Positions 34,538 to 46,049 of a stretch of DNA of 64,000 nucleotides are shown here, piece by piece (position 1 is the stretch's first letter; the number at the start of each line of letters is the position of its first letter). The notes below the pieces were generated by a model. That model was given only the letters and a program-made list of their open reading frames with translations. It was not told the DNA's origin and did not search any database. This DNA is from SIAJ01 sp963773845. Its GTDB lineage: Bacteria; Planctomycetota; Planctomycetia; Gemmatales; Gemmataceae. The position numbers and the translations under genes are program-made. Location: positions 905,959 through 969,958 of the forward strand of contig CAVZCU010000011.1 of NCBI GenBank assembly GCA_963773845.1, given 5' to 3'.

Positions 34538-37500
34538 GTGGTCGATCCGTATGACTGGCTCGGCCTGACAAAGGGCCAGCGTCCGCCGACGCACTATCAG
34601 CTCCTCGGGCTGGATGCCAGTGTTACGGACCTCGCTGCGATTCGCCAGGCCGCGGACCGCCGCTTCCGCATGATCCTTCCACATATGACCGGTCCGGACG
34701 CACTCGAAGCGGAGCGCATCTGGAACGAGCTGGAAGACGCCCGCGACACGCTGCTCGATCCCGATCGCCGAGCGCAATATGACTCAACCAATGCCGATGC
34801 CGCACCACCCGAGAACCGAACGGAACCCGGCGATAGACCCCAGGCCGAAACGCCCGAGCCCGCCGAGACGCCCCTGAGCCCGGACGAGTTGGCGGCCGCA
34901 TCGCTGCCCGATCCGGACCCTTGGTGGAAGTCGACGCCCGAAGCACCCACCAAGCCCGAGCCCTGGTGGCGAGAAAAGCGCACCCGATGAACCGGCGCCG
35001 CCACCCCCCGCGGTCAGTCCGCCGCCGAGCCCTGCAATCGAACCCGTCCCCGACTCCGCGAATGACGCCGATCGGCGGAAGGTATCCAGCACGACGACTC
35101 AGATTCTCATTCTCATTGCCGGGTTGCTCGTTGCGGGCGGCACCGCGACCGGCGTCTATTACGCCTTCAAGCCGAAACACTCCACTCCCACGCGAACGCA
35201 CGAGCCGATCGTCGAGTCACCGACCGATCACAAGTCATCCGACGGCGGATCAGTGAATCGGATCGAAGAACTGGTCCCCGATGTGGCGTTGCCGAGCACG
35301 TTCGCCGATCAATTGCGGCCGAGGACATTCGTGGGCCACGGCGGGGCGTTCAATGCCCTCGCGGTGTCCGGTAGCGGTTCGCGCTTGGTCTCGGCAGGCG
35401 CCGATGGAACGATTCGCATTTGGTCGGTCGCGACGGATCAGTCCTTTATTCGAGAATCGCTGCGCAACCCGGCAGTCGCGACAGCCTGGTATGCGAGCAA
35501 TCGCGGAATCATGGCTGCCGACTCATCGGCAGTGAGCTTCTTCGATGCAGCCGGGGCGAAGTCGCCCCGTACATTGGCCAGCCCACGCGGCGCCATCACC
35601 TGCGTGGCGATCACGAATAATGGGTCGCGAGCCATCGCCGGCCTGAACGATGGCTCGGTTCGCTTATGGGATACCGCCGCCGGACGATTTGATGAATGGG
35701 CGATTGCCGCTCGCGGGCCGGTGACGTCCGTGGACTTTTCTACCGACGCCACGCAGGCGCTTGTCGCAATAGCCGACGGGCCGGTTTCACTATGGAACCT
35801 GACCAATCACAGTCGCGTTCAGGAATGGAGCCCGCATAAGGGCGGAGCGGTCGCCGTTCGCTTTTCGCCCGACGGCTCGCGGGCCGCCACGTGCGGACCC
35901 GATGGAACCGCAACAATCTATGATCTCGCAGCGAACAAAGAATTGAGCCGACTCAACGGGCACACGGGACCGGTAACGGGAATTGCCTGGACGCCGGACG
36001 GTCGGCAAGTGGTGACCGTCAGCGTCGATCGAACTGCCCGACTCTGGGCTGCCGGAACGGGCCAACCGCTGCGCTGGGTGCAAGCCTTGGATGGCGAAGG
36101 CAATTGCGTGGCTGTCGACCCCGGCGGCCGGTATGTGTTGGCCGGCACGGCAACCGGCACAATTCACTTGTTGCCGCTCCCCCGCGTCAAGGCGGAAACG
36201 GTGTCCGGGCCGCCTGCCAAGCCGCCGCACAATCCGCTGGCGGTTCCCGATCCAGACGCGGTGGCAACGGCGATTGCCGGTGTTCGCGCGCAGCGAGCGC
36301 GCGAGTTCGCCTTCAATCGGCCCGACGACATGGCTCTTCTCGCCGATAATCTGCGCAGGCGGGCGTTAGTCGATCGGCTGTCGCCCGCGCAACGCTTTGG
36401 CCTTCTGCACGAGTCGCGATCGCTGGCAACACGGGCCGGCGACCCAATCACGGCCTTCCAAGCGATCGAGGATGCGGCCGCCTGGTTCGATATCGACGAG
36501 TTGGCGGAGAAGGCGACGACGCTGGCCGCGTTACCCGTCGAAGCCGGCGTGCAAAGCCAGGTCGCCCTGGGCTTAAATGCCGCCGAGCGCGCGGAGTTAG
36601 ACGACCGACCGCAAGTGCTCGAGCGATTTCTGAAACGACTTCCCGAGTCACCGACGGGCATTGCAGCCGAGGTCGTCGCCCGCCTGACGGCATTACGCAA
36701 GCGCGCGAGCGCCGCCGCCGCGGAACGGAAGGCAGTTCGCCAGGCCCTGGCCGTTCTGAAGAATGCCCCCGACGATCCGACATCCAATCAAGTGGTCGGA
36801 GCCTATCTTTGCTTTTCCCAACAGGATTGGATTCGTGGGTTGCCAATGCTCGCGAAAGGAACCGATGCCCGCCTGATCGAGGCCGCGAAGACCGATCTCA
36901 CGGCGCCAACCGATCCGAAAGCCCGGCATAGCCTGGGCGAACTGTGGCTCAAACTCGCTCGCGACCAGACCGATGAGCGCGGCAAGCGCACGATTCTTCG
37001 CCGAGCGCGCAGTTTGGTTCGAGCGCGAGCTGAAGGCGAAGCTCGACGATGCCGACACGGCCCGGGCACGGGCTCGGTTGAATGAAATTGCCAAGCTCGA
37101 TGTGCCGAGCAAGGATGCGACAACGCTGCCCCTCTACGCGCCATTCCAGGTTCGCCGGGCGTACAACACTCTCGGGGCTGACGTTCGAGCGCATGAATGG
37201 CAACTCACGGGCGGGGCGGCAGGCCGGCCGGAAGGCGTCGCCCTGCCGGACGGATCGCCCGGATTGAACACGCGCTTCGGACTGGGACTGGGAGGTCGCC
37301 TAACTCTGGCGATTCGCCCGGACGGCCGGGAGATCCGAATCAATTGCGCCGGGCAGGAGTTCGCTTTTGCGGGCACGGGCAAGGCGGTTTCCATCGCAGT
37401 CGAACGGGGCGAACAAGCCGTGACGGTGACAGCAACCAGTGATGACGGCGAGCCCATATCGCGCAGCGGCCGGCTGCCGACGAACGCACAGGGCCCGCTG

Positions 37501-37608
37501 CACATCGCGATTCGCATGACGGGAACCCCGGTGCGGCCAGGGGGGGCCATGGTCGAATCCGCCAATGTACATGGCTTGATGTCGCTTCCTCTACCACTTG
37601 TTGAGTAA
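34538..37608 (+). CDS. J-domain-like/WD40 membrane protein (two frameshifts)
   Basis: About 1023 residues once an extra A in the A4 run at 34974-34977 and one base near 36987 are removed. The GTG at 34538 gives VVDPYDWLGLTKGQRPPTHYQLLGL. The N-terminal 80 residues resemble a divergent J-like domain (THYQLLGL..., NELEDARDTLLDPDRRAQYD) without HPD. After a proline-rich linker comes one transmembrane helix (ILILIAGLLVAGGTATGVYYAF), then about seven WD40 repeats (GHGGAFNALAVSGSGSRLVSAGADGTIRIWSV...). A helical and a beta-rich C-terminal domain end the protein. First gene of an operon with vWA, PP2C and kinase genes (7-bp gap to the next). Likely a membrane scaffold for that system. Confidence 0.75.
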
Positions 37609-37615
37609 ACTTGTC

Positions 37616-38452
37616 ATGGCCTTTTCCGCCGAGATCAGCCGAACCAATCCGACGTGTCTGCTATTCCTCGTGGATCAGTCGAAGTCGATGGACGGGCCGT
37701 TCGGTGGGCAGCCAGGCAAAAAGAAATCCGAAGGCGTTGCCGACGCCATTAATCGGCTGTTGCAGAACCTCGTGCTCAAATGCGCCAAGGCCGACGGCGT
37801 CCGCGATTACTTTCACGTGGGTGTCATCGGCTATGGACAGGACATCGGCCCGCGACTGGCCAGCACGACCGCCGACCAGCCGCTGGCGCCGATCAGCGAG
37901 GTGGCGAACAACCCATTGCGGTTGGAGCAACGGCAGCGCATGGTTGATGATGGGGCCGGCGGATTGGTCGAGCAAGCCTTCCGGTTTCCCATCTGGTTCG
38001 AACCCGTGTCCGGCGGCAAGACGCCGATGAACGCCGCCATGATTCTGGCCCGCACCACCATCGCCGACTTCATCGCCACCTATCCCGATTGCTTTCCGCC
38101 GATTGTCATTAACTTGACCGATGGCAAGCCGACCGACGCCAATCCGCTCGACGCCGCCGTTGAACTCAAGTCGATGAAGAGCACGGATGGCAACGTCCTC
38201 TTGTTCAACGTCCACATATCGAGTTCGCCGGCGCCTCCGGTTTGTTTCCCAAGCGACGAGGCTGGCCTGGCGGATAAGTACGCGAAGCTCCTGTTCCGGA
38301 TGTCGAGCATCCTGCCGCCCAAGTTGATGTCGGCCGCGAAGGATGAGGGCTACGAAATCGACGGCCCGGCCCGCGGATTCGTCTTCAATGCCGATCTGGT
38401 AGCGGTGATTCGCTTCCTCGATATTGGCACGCGGGTAACGCCGGGGCGGTGA
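37616..38452 (+). CDS. vWA-domain protein, TerY-like
   Basis: 278 residues from ATG at 37616. The whole protein is a von Willebrand A domain with the metal-ion-dependent adhesion site: DQSKSM (D-x-S-x-S), Thr in GGKTPMNAAM and Asp in LTDGKPTDANP. The start TCLLFLVDQSKSMDGPFGG resembles the TerY class of cytoplasmic vWA proteins. In TerY-P type triads a vWA protein, a PP2C phosphatase and a protein kinase are encoded together, as here. No signal peptide is visible. A palindromic element (38499-38608) separates it from the phosphatase gene. Confidence 0.83.
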   Translation: MAFSAEISRTNPTCLLFLVDQSKSMDGPFGGQPGKKKSEGVADAINRLLQNLVLKCAKADGVRDYFHVGVIGYGQDIGPRLASTTADQPLAPISEVANNPLRLEQRQRMVDDGAGGLVEQAFRFPIWFEPVSGGKTPMNAAMILARTTIADFIATYPDCFPPIVINLTDGKPTDANPLDAAVELKSMKSTDGNVLLFNVHISSSPAPPVCFPSDEAGLADKYAKLLFRMSSILPPKLMSAAKDEGYEIDGPARGFVFNADLVAVIRFLDIGTRVTPGR

Positions 38453-38498
38453 CGAAGTCATTCACGGCAGCGCACGGAGAGCATGTGCATGGATTGGC

Positions 38499-38608
38499 GC
38501 CATAGTCGCCTTTCGCTCCGCGAAAGGAAAGGGCTCGCCGCTCGCGAGACGGTCTTACGCATTTTCGGGAGCCGCCGTTCCTTTCGCGGAGCGAAAGGCG
38601 ACTATGGC
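38499..38608. repeat. 110-bp palindromic dispersed element, copy 2
   Basis: Arms at 38499-38529 and 38578-38608 are perfect inverted repeats (GCCATAGTCGCCTTTCGCTC...). The centre (CTCGCCGCTCGCGAGACGGTC...) matches that of the 13368-13476 copy in reverse. It lies inside the operon, between the vWA and PP2C genes. Confidence 0.85.
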
Positions 38609-38658
38609 GAGCGAAAGGTGACGATTCGTGCGCGGCTCTGATAGGTAGAAACCAATAG

Positions 38659-39367
38659 ATGTCTCAATTTCCGCTTCACTGGCGATCGTTTGTCGTTCCC
38701 AAGGACGGGCACGCGCTCGACGAGTGCGAGGACGCGATTGCCGGTGATCGGCGGGTCGGCCGTTTTGCCATCGCCGATGGCGCTGCTGAGAGTTTTGCAT
38801 CCGGCGATTGGGCCCGCCGATTGGTGCATGCGTTCACGCAGTCCGGGCCGGTCGAAAACTGGCTCGTGGCCCCGCGGAAGGCGTGGAAGTCGCGAAGCAG
38901 CCGGTCTTGCGAGTAGTTGGTACGCGGAGGAAAAGCTGATTGGCGGCGGCCATGCGACGTTCTTGGGAGTTTCGATCAAAGACTTGGATGGCGATCCCTC
39001 GTGGGAAGCGATTGCGGCGGGAGATGCGTGCCTGTTCATGTTGAGTCACGGCGCGTTCCTGAGTTCCTTCCCGCTGCAACATTCGAGCGCGTTCACCGGC
39101 TCGCCCGCTTTCGTGACTTCGCATAAGTTGGAACCGGACTGGAAGCGTCAAGACGGCTTGCTCTGCCCGGGCGATACGTTCTTGCTGGCCACGGATGCCT
39201 TATCCAAATGCCTGTTCGAGTCGGCCGAGGCCGGTGCGTTCGTGGGGCGCGATCTAATCGACATGACCCCGGATGACTTCTCGCTGTGGGTGACGGTCGC
39301 GCGAGCCTCTGGAAAACTGCGAAATGACGATGTCGCGCTGGGGGTGATTGAGTTCAAGGAGACCTGA
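38659..39367 (+). CDS. PP2C-type serine/threonine phosphatase (frameshifted)
   Basis: About 236 residues after removing one base near 38889. The protein has the PP2C_2 plan: an acidic stretch DECEDAIAGDRRVGRFAIADGAAESFASGDWARRLV (metal-binding Asp of the ED and DGA motifs), a mid-section GGGHATFLGVSI...WEAIAAGDACLFM (GDS-like, here GDA), and a late TLLATDALSKCLFE-like GDTFLLATDALSK. C-terminal RNDDVALGVIEF supplies the last metal-binding Asp pair. It should remove phosphates placed by the kinase encoded next, whose start codon overlaps this stop (TGATG). Confidence 0.8.
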
Positions 39368-42300
39368 TGGCCTGGCCGTTATCCCAGGATTACAACGAGG
39401 CGGTCCAAAACCCGCGAACCTCTTTCGGCGATCCCGATCTGAAGGTCGGCGAGGTGGTGCCGGGCCCGCTCGGCATTCCGATGCCGCGCTCGGGCAACTT
39501 CGCGGACGTCTACCAGATTCGCGCCGCCGATGGTCGAGCCTGGGCTCTCAAATGCTTTACCCGCCCCGCCGCCGGGCTCCGCGAACGCTACCTGAAAATC
39601 GATGCTCAACTCCGCGACGCCCGGTTGCCTTTTTCCGTCGGTTTCGAGTTCCTGCCCGAGGGGGTCCGCATTCGCGGGTTGTGGTATCCGGCCCTCAAAA
39701 TGGAATGGGTCGAAGGCCTTCAGCTCAACGCCTTCGTTCGCCAAAACGTCGACAGGCCGGATCACTTGAAAGCGCTGCTCGGCATGTGGGTGCGGCTGTG
39801 CAAGCGGTTGCGCGACGCACGCATCGCCCATGCCGACTTGCAGCACGGCAACGTCCTGCTCGTTCCCGGCGCGACGACCAACACGCTGAAACTTCGTCTC
39901 ATCGATTACGACGGCATGTGGGTGCCGGCGCTGGCCAAAAGCCCGTCGGGCGAATCGGGGCATGCGGCGTATCAGCACCCCGCGCGATTGCGCGACAGCA
40001 CGTACTCCGCCGACGTCGATCGCTTCCCCAACCTGGTGATTGGATGTGCGCTGCGCTGCGCTCGCGGTCGCCGGTAAGCCGCTCTGGGATCGCTTCGACA
40101 ATGGCGACAATCTTCTCTTCCGCGAATCGGACCTTGCCAACCCGGCCGGCTCTACCCTCTTTCGCGCGCTGTGGGATTTGGACGATCCAACGGTGACGAA
40201 TCTGATCGCGTTGCTAATTGTTTCCGCCCAGCGGCCGATCGGCGATACCCCCTGGCTCGACGAAGTCCTTTCGGGCGATGAGTCCGTACCGGTCAGCGAT
40301 GCGGTTCTCGCCTACACGGCCGACACGCTTCGCGTTCCGCGACGAACCGCGCGCACTCCCCTGGCCGTCGCGCAGATTTACGTTGTGCCGCAAGAAGCCA
40401 ATGAGTTTACGGAGTTGGGGGGCCGAGCGGGTGTCAAAGGCCTTTCCCGCGGCCTGGGACTGGGCGCGGCGATGATTGCGGCAGGCTGCGTCCTGGTCGC
40501 CGCGGCGGTGATTGTCGTGGCACTCGTGACTCGAGGTAAGCCCTCCACCGGCGTGCCGGACGATACCGGAAATAACCAGCAGGCACAGGCGCCACCGCAG
40601 GACGACCGGATCCAGCCGCCGGACTCCCCCCCGGTGAAGACCGGCATTGTTGAAACGCAATGGACGCCGATCGCGGCCGGACCGCCGATCCACCAATCTC
40701 GGGCGCTGATCGCTGGCATCGACATCGCGCCGCCCGCGAGCAAGATCGTTCGGACATTTCGGCGCCCCGGCGTCGCTTCATTGGGTGCGTGGTTTCTTCC
40801 GGATGGTCGGCATGCACTGGTCGCCGGCCGCAAGGAACTCGCCCTGCTCGATTTACATTCGGGGCAGCTCTTACCAATGCCACATACAGCCGGCGACTGG
40901 TCGCGTGCCCTCGTTGGTCCGGACCTCCGGCACGCAATCCTCGCCGCCCTTGACAACTCGATCCACTGCATCGATCTCGAAGCGAGTCAAGAGCTGTGGT
41001 CGCAGAATTTCCCCGGCCCGATCGGCGCCCTGGCGATCACTGCCGACGGCCAGCGGGTGATCGCAACCGCGGACAAGATCGGCTACATCGAATGGGCGGT
41101 CGAAAAAGGGAACGCGCTGCGCAAGCACGAATTGCTCCAGGCGAGTTCGCTGGCGATGACTGCGGACGGGAAACTTGCAATCGCGGCAGCAGACGATGGT
41201 GTCGAACTCTGGTCGCTCGATGACGCAAAGACGACCCCACTTGCGCCGAAGCTCCGTGCGTCGGCAGTTTGTGTCTCCGCGGATGGGAACCTCGCGGTCG
41301 CCGCCGTCGACCAATCGATTAAGAGTTGGGATCTTTCCTCCGGTCAGCCACGGACCGACCGGCCATCGCCGATCAAGACGCCAATTGTCTCCATGGCCAT
41401 GACAACCGAGGGGGTCATCGTCGTCGGCAATCAAGCCGGCGAAATTGGCATGGTCGGCCGCGATGAGCCCGCCACCATCACTCTCGAACCGGCCGGCCCG
41501 GTTGCGACCCTGGGCCTGACCACCGATGGCCAGCACGGCCTGTTCGCGACCGACCAGTCGAGTCCCGTGCTGTGCCGGGTCGGCGACCTTGTCCGTCCGT
41601 TTGGACCGTCGCGCACGGGCCCGATGGTCGGCTGTCTGGAAGTCGTTCGATCGGCGGAGATCACCCCCGAGCAGACCATGTTCGCTGCCGACGCCCGTGG
41701 CCAACACTTCCTGGCAGCATCCGCGTCCCGTCTGACGATTTATGATGCCACGAAGTTTGAGAAGACCGATTCATTTCAAGTTGTGGACGGCAAAGTCGTG
41801 GCCGCCGGATTCGGTCCTAACTCAACGGTCGTGATCTGCAAGGCCAAGGGCGATGAGTTTGACACGCGGTCCTACGACTTGAAGAAGCAGGAACCGGGAA
41901 AGATATTCGCAATACCAGATATCGAACTCAAGAAAATCTCACGCATTCTCCCCGTCTATGATCGGCCGTGGGTGCTCGCCACGACCGACCCGGCTGGCGA
42001 TGTGCTCTTCGATCCGGAAACGGGCGAGCCGGTCGAAGGCTGGCCGACACCACGAGCTTCCGAGCCCGCGGTTGCCATTCCAGGTCCACTCGGCCGGCGC
42101 ATCGCGATTGGCAGGCCCGAGAATCCGGTCCGGCTGTGGGATTGCGAGACGATGCGGCTCGGGCCGCGCTGCGAAGCGTCGTCGGGCGTCAACGCGTTGG
42201 CCTTCACGCCAGACGGCACCAAGCTGATCGGCCTGTGGACCGATGGCCGCATTCGCATTTGGGATTCGGTCACCGGCAACTTCATCAAGGAAGTCGATCA

Positions 42301-43504
42301 CGAATACCCCGGCCCCTTCAGCGAATTGTCCGCAATCGCCAATGACATCATTGTCCTGACGACGACCACCGGCCGCGTGCTCATGAATATCGACACCGGC
42401 AAGGTGCTCAACCTTGGCGACGGGCCCGATCCGTTGAGCGGTCGCGGCATCGCGGTCCCCAAGCATCGCTGGATGCTCCTAACCGACGGGGACGAACACC
42501 TGACCGCATGGCAGATTGATCCAAAGGTCGCGGCAAAGTTGCCTGCCCAGCCGCCCCCGCCGAGTCCCTGGCCGGAAATCGCGCTGGTTCGCAGCCTTCC
42601 ACCCGAGCTGATCGCCGGCATCACATATGACGGAGACAGTGACAATGTCCTGATCGCATGGCAGACGGGAAAGCTCAGTCGCTATTCCGCCGATCGCTTG
42701 CTGTATGTCAATGAATTCGACACCAGGGAACCGCCGATGCGGGAAATGGTTTCCGTCGGCAATCGGCTCTACTTCCTGACCAAGCGATCCAACGTCATCG
42801 AACGGGACGCAAAATCGCTTAACCGAATCGAAGAATTCACGACCGCCGCGCCCATGGCGAGCATTCCGAGTCTATTTGTCGTTCAACCGGATGGCTCGCA
42901 CTTCCTGCTGGTCGTGGACAAACTTCGTTTGACGGACACGAAAAGGAAGAAAGATGTAGCCACTGCCCTGGCGCCCCGAGGGGCTGCCGGCAAGCTGCTG
43001 ACGCAGTTCGCCTATTCCGCGGACGGTAAAATTGGCGTTGCCCGTTGGGGCGACGCGGTCATGGCGATGTGGCATCCAAGCCCCCCGGGTAGCGCGAAGA
43101 TCTTGGAGAACTTGAAGACCCCCGTGCCGGCGGCCCCGCATGCGCTGGCACTTACCCCGGATGGCAAGATCGCCATCCTCGGCACGGGCGACGGACGAAT
43201 TACGGCATGGGATACGAAGACGAAAGCCGTTCTGCACAAGGAAGACGTTTATCCAGCCGGCGATGCGGGCAATGCCATAACCACTGTCGCCGTGTTTCCG
43301 GATGGTAGTCGCTTCATCACCGTAGGCCTCGACGGTCGCGTGATTCTCTGGGAACTGCCGAGTTTCAAGAAGTTGAAGGAATTCCACGGCCGCGAGGGCG
43401 TTTGGCAATTGGCAATTGCTCCCACCGGCAAGTCCTTCGTGATGGTGCAGCCGGGGTATATTCAACGCATCGATCTTCCGGACCCGGCCAAGCGCGAGCC
43501 GTGA
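39367..43504 (+). CDS. Ser/Thr protein kinase fused to WD40 beta-propellers (frameshifted)
   Basis: About 1379 residues after removing one base near 40058 (gives VIGCALRALAVAGKPLWDRFD). The kinase domain (residues 1-300) has a Gly-rich loop (SGNFADVYQI), Lys in WALKCF, a catalytic loop HADLQHGNVLLV in place of HRDxKxxN, and DYDG in place of DFG. These changes also occur in related planctomycete and phage-type kinases and keep the Asp and Asn. A helix at about 360-390 (LGAAMIAAGCVLVAAAVIVVAL) anchors it in the membrane. The remaining 950 residues are two or more WD40-like propellers (SPDGxxx...IRIWDSVTG). Third member of the vWA/PP2C/kinase set. Confidence 0.82.
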
Positions 43505-44077
43505 TCACGACATCATTTCGTATATCTGATGGAATACGACTAAGCAGGTCGTCATAGGCTTCTTGACCATTGAGTTCGCCGCGAGGGCGAAAGCTGTCCC
43601 GAACCCACCACAGAGGCACCAAGTTCACACAAAGAAACAAAGAAGAAGAGAGTGGTTTTCTGCGTGTCTTTGTGTGATCTTTGTACTACTAACGTTTCCA
43701 CTTCTTCGTCGTGCGCGAAGAATCTCGCTCCCCCCGGCTTTGCGGGGGAGGCTCCCTCTCTTACCCTCCCCCCGGCTTTGCGGGGGGAGGGCAGGGTGGG
43801 GGGAAGTGGCGGCCGGGTCGGAACGCTGCAACCTCGGGCTGGAAGCGCTTCGCCCCCCACCCTGCCCTCCCCCCGCAAAGCCGGGGGGAGGGTAAGACGG
43901 CGGCTCGGCCGCGCTGTGTCTTTGTGTTGGGTTCTGACCAACCAACCTCGTCACGGCGCCTCGCTGCGGTTGGGCTCTCCTATGTCGACCGCTGGCAACG
44001 TACTTTTGAACCACGTGCTTAGCGCGGACGACGCTTCTAAGGCGGGCCTGCTCGCCCCGATTCCGGAGATCGATGGA
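43505..44077. other. Intergenic repeat-rich region
   Basis: 573 bp without a convincing gene; frames here are carried by repeats. It includes an inverted repeat of more than 40 bp described separately and a CACAGAGGCACCAAG / TTCACACAAAGAAACAAAGAAG tract. A methyltransferase frame extends upstream to 43982 but with family-like sequence only from 44078. Confidence 0.5.
43728..43895. repeat. Inverted repeat with CCCCCCGGCTTTGCGGGGGG cores
   Basis: TTACCCTCCCCCCGGCTTTG... (43761-43801) is inverted at about 43853-43895 as ...CAAAGCCGGGGGGAGGGTAA; each arm is itself palindromic. A further half-copy (CTCCCCCCGGCTTTGCGGGGG) precedes it at 43728. It is probably a dispersed palindromic element. Confidence 0.82.
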
Positions 44078-44820
44078 ATGCCCTTCAGACTGCGACAGCG
44101 TAATTTACAACCGGAGATCATGGATAATCCAGGACTGGATGCCTCCGCCCATCACCAGGCTCTGAACTCGCTCGCCCGAATCAATTGGATCAGTTCTAGC
44201 TCACGCATTTTCTGGGGACCGATCCGCAATTTGTGTCGGGAGCGGCAGAAGGCAGGCGATGCGCGCCCGGTCCGCGTTCTAGATGTCGCGACGGGCGGCG
44301 GCGACGTCGCAGTCGGCATCTGGCAACGCGGCCAGCGCGCCAGCTTCCGGTTGAAGTCGCGGGCTGCGACTTCAGCCCGCTGGCTATCGAACATGCCCAG
44401 GAAAATGCCAAACGCGCCCAGGCAAACGTCTCGTTCTTTCCACTCGACGTGTTAGCGGAACCGATCCCGGCGGGCTACGACGTGATTACGTCCTCGCTAT
44501 TCCTGCACCATCTCAATGAAGAGCAAGCACTCGTCGTATTGCGAAAAATGCGCGAGGCAGCCGGCACACTGGCTCTCGTGAATGACCTGGCCCGCGGACA
44601 ATTAGGATGGTTGGCGGCGTTTTTTGGGTCCCGGATCCTGACTCGCTCGCCTATGGTGCATGTGGACGCATTGGTGTCCGTCGAGGGAGCCTTCACACCG
44701 GACGAAGCGTTGACCGTCGCCCGCAAGGCTGGTTGGGAAGGCGCCACCGTACGACGCAAGTTCCCATTTCGCTTCTTGCTCGAATGGAGTAGGTCCGCCG
44801 AGCCGAGGCGGACCATTTGA
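44078..44820 (+). CDS. Class I SAM-dependent methyltransferase (frameshifted)
   Basis: About 248 residues from ATG at 44078 (MPFRLRQRNLQPEIMDNPGLD), after restoring one C missing near 44339 (gives GQRAQLPVEVAGCDFSPLAI). Motif I is VLDVATGGGDVAVG; post-I GCDFSPLAI, motif II YDVITSSLFLHHL follow. The length and N-terminal signature match methyltransferases that accompany planctomycete type III polyketide synthases. It would methylate the polyketide product, in the cytoplasm. Followed, after 42 bp, by the FAD oxidoreductase and type III PKS. Confidence 0.82.
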
Positions 44821-44862
44821 GCCTGGTCCCGCTCGGCTCGCGGGACCTCCAAGGAGACGGGC

Positions 44863-46039
44863 GTGAGCATTGACCCGACACTGTCGCCCGAAGCCGCTAC
44901 TCGGCGGCTGTGGGATGTCGCAGTCGTCGGCGCCGGTCCCGCGGGGTCACTCGCCGCGCGCGAGTTGGCTCGTCATGGTGCAGCCGTCTTGTTGATGGAT
45001 CGGGCGAAGTTTCCGCGCTACAAGGTCTGCGGCGGATGTCTCAATCCGCGGGCGATACACCAACTTCACAAGGCTGGACTCGGCAAGCTCACGCAAAGCC
45101 TGGGCGCGATTCCTTTGACGAAATTGCGCTCGGCGCTGGCGGCAACTACGCGGATATCTCGCTACCGACCGGGGCTGCCATTTCTCGCGAGTCGCTCGAC
45201 GCCGCTCTCGTTCAAGCGGCGATCGAGGCCGGCGCTCAGTTTCTGCCGAATGCGACCGCTGCCTTGCTTCCCTTGTCCGCGGGCGGCGATCGGCGAACGA
45301 TGCGCTTGCGAATCGCGAACCGAGATGACGCCGTCGAAGCCCGAATCGTCCTCCTGGCGGGCGGCCTGGGCAGCAAGCTCGAGGAGTCGCCGGACGAGGA
45401 CCACAATGGCGAAGCGGCCCGGTCGTGGCAGCCGGGCTCGCGGGTCGGGGCCGGAGTGATGCTCCCCGCGTCCGGTAATGACTACGAGCCGGGCATCATC
45501 TACATGGCATGCGGTGAAGAGGGCTACGTGGGCCAAACCGTCGTTGAGGATGGCCGAATCGACACGGCGGCGGCGCTCGACCCGATGGCCGTCAAACGCG
45601 CCGGCGGCACGGGAGAGTTGGCCACCGCGATCCTCGAGCGCGCGGGATTTCCCGTATTGCCCGGACTTGCCCGACTATCATGGAAAGGTACGCCGCATCT
45701 CACCCGTCAAGCCCCGCGGCTTGGCGGCGAACGGCTGTTTGTGCTCGGCGACGCGGCCGGGTACATCGAGCCGTTCACCGGCGAAGGGATGGCCTGGGCG
45801 CTCGCGGGCGCCGGGATCATCGCTCCGCTCGCCCTTCGGGGGGTTCGTCACGGCTGGCACCCCGATTTGTTGGTTCGCTGGCGCAGCGCCTACCACCGGA
45901 AGGTAACTCGCCGCCAGATCATTTGCCGGATCACCGCCGACCTTCTGCGTCGTCCCATCGCTACTCAGGTCATGGTCCGGTCCCTTTCCCTCGCGCCCTG
46001 GCTGTCGCGCCCTTGTTCCGCATCATGTATCGCGACTGA
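44863..46039 (+). CDS. FAD-dependent oxidoreductase, geranylgeranyl-reductase type (two frameshifts)
   Basis: About 393 residues when two missing bases are restored: one G near 45103 (gives LGRDSFDEIALGAGGNYADI) and one C near 46012 (gives LSRPLFRIMYRD before the TGA at 46039). The dinucleotide-binding start VAVVGAGPAGSLAARELARHG, the CGGCLNPRA segment and the FAD motif GDAAGYIEPFTGEGMAWAL identify the family. It would reduce or hydroxylate a lipid-like substrate. It lies between a methyltransferase and a type III PKS, with 10 bp to the latter, so it is one of three genes of a polyketide operon. Confidence 0.85.
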
Positions 46040-46049
46040 GAGGAACTCC

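Noticed and set aside
43625..44014. Genes in the 43.6-44.0 kb region
   Set aside because: The open frames on both strands are produced by G/C-rich inverted repeats and have no family-like sequence.
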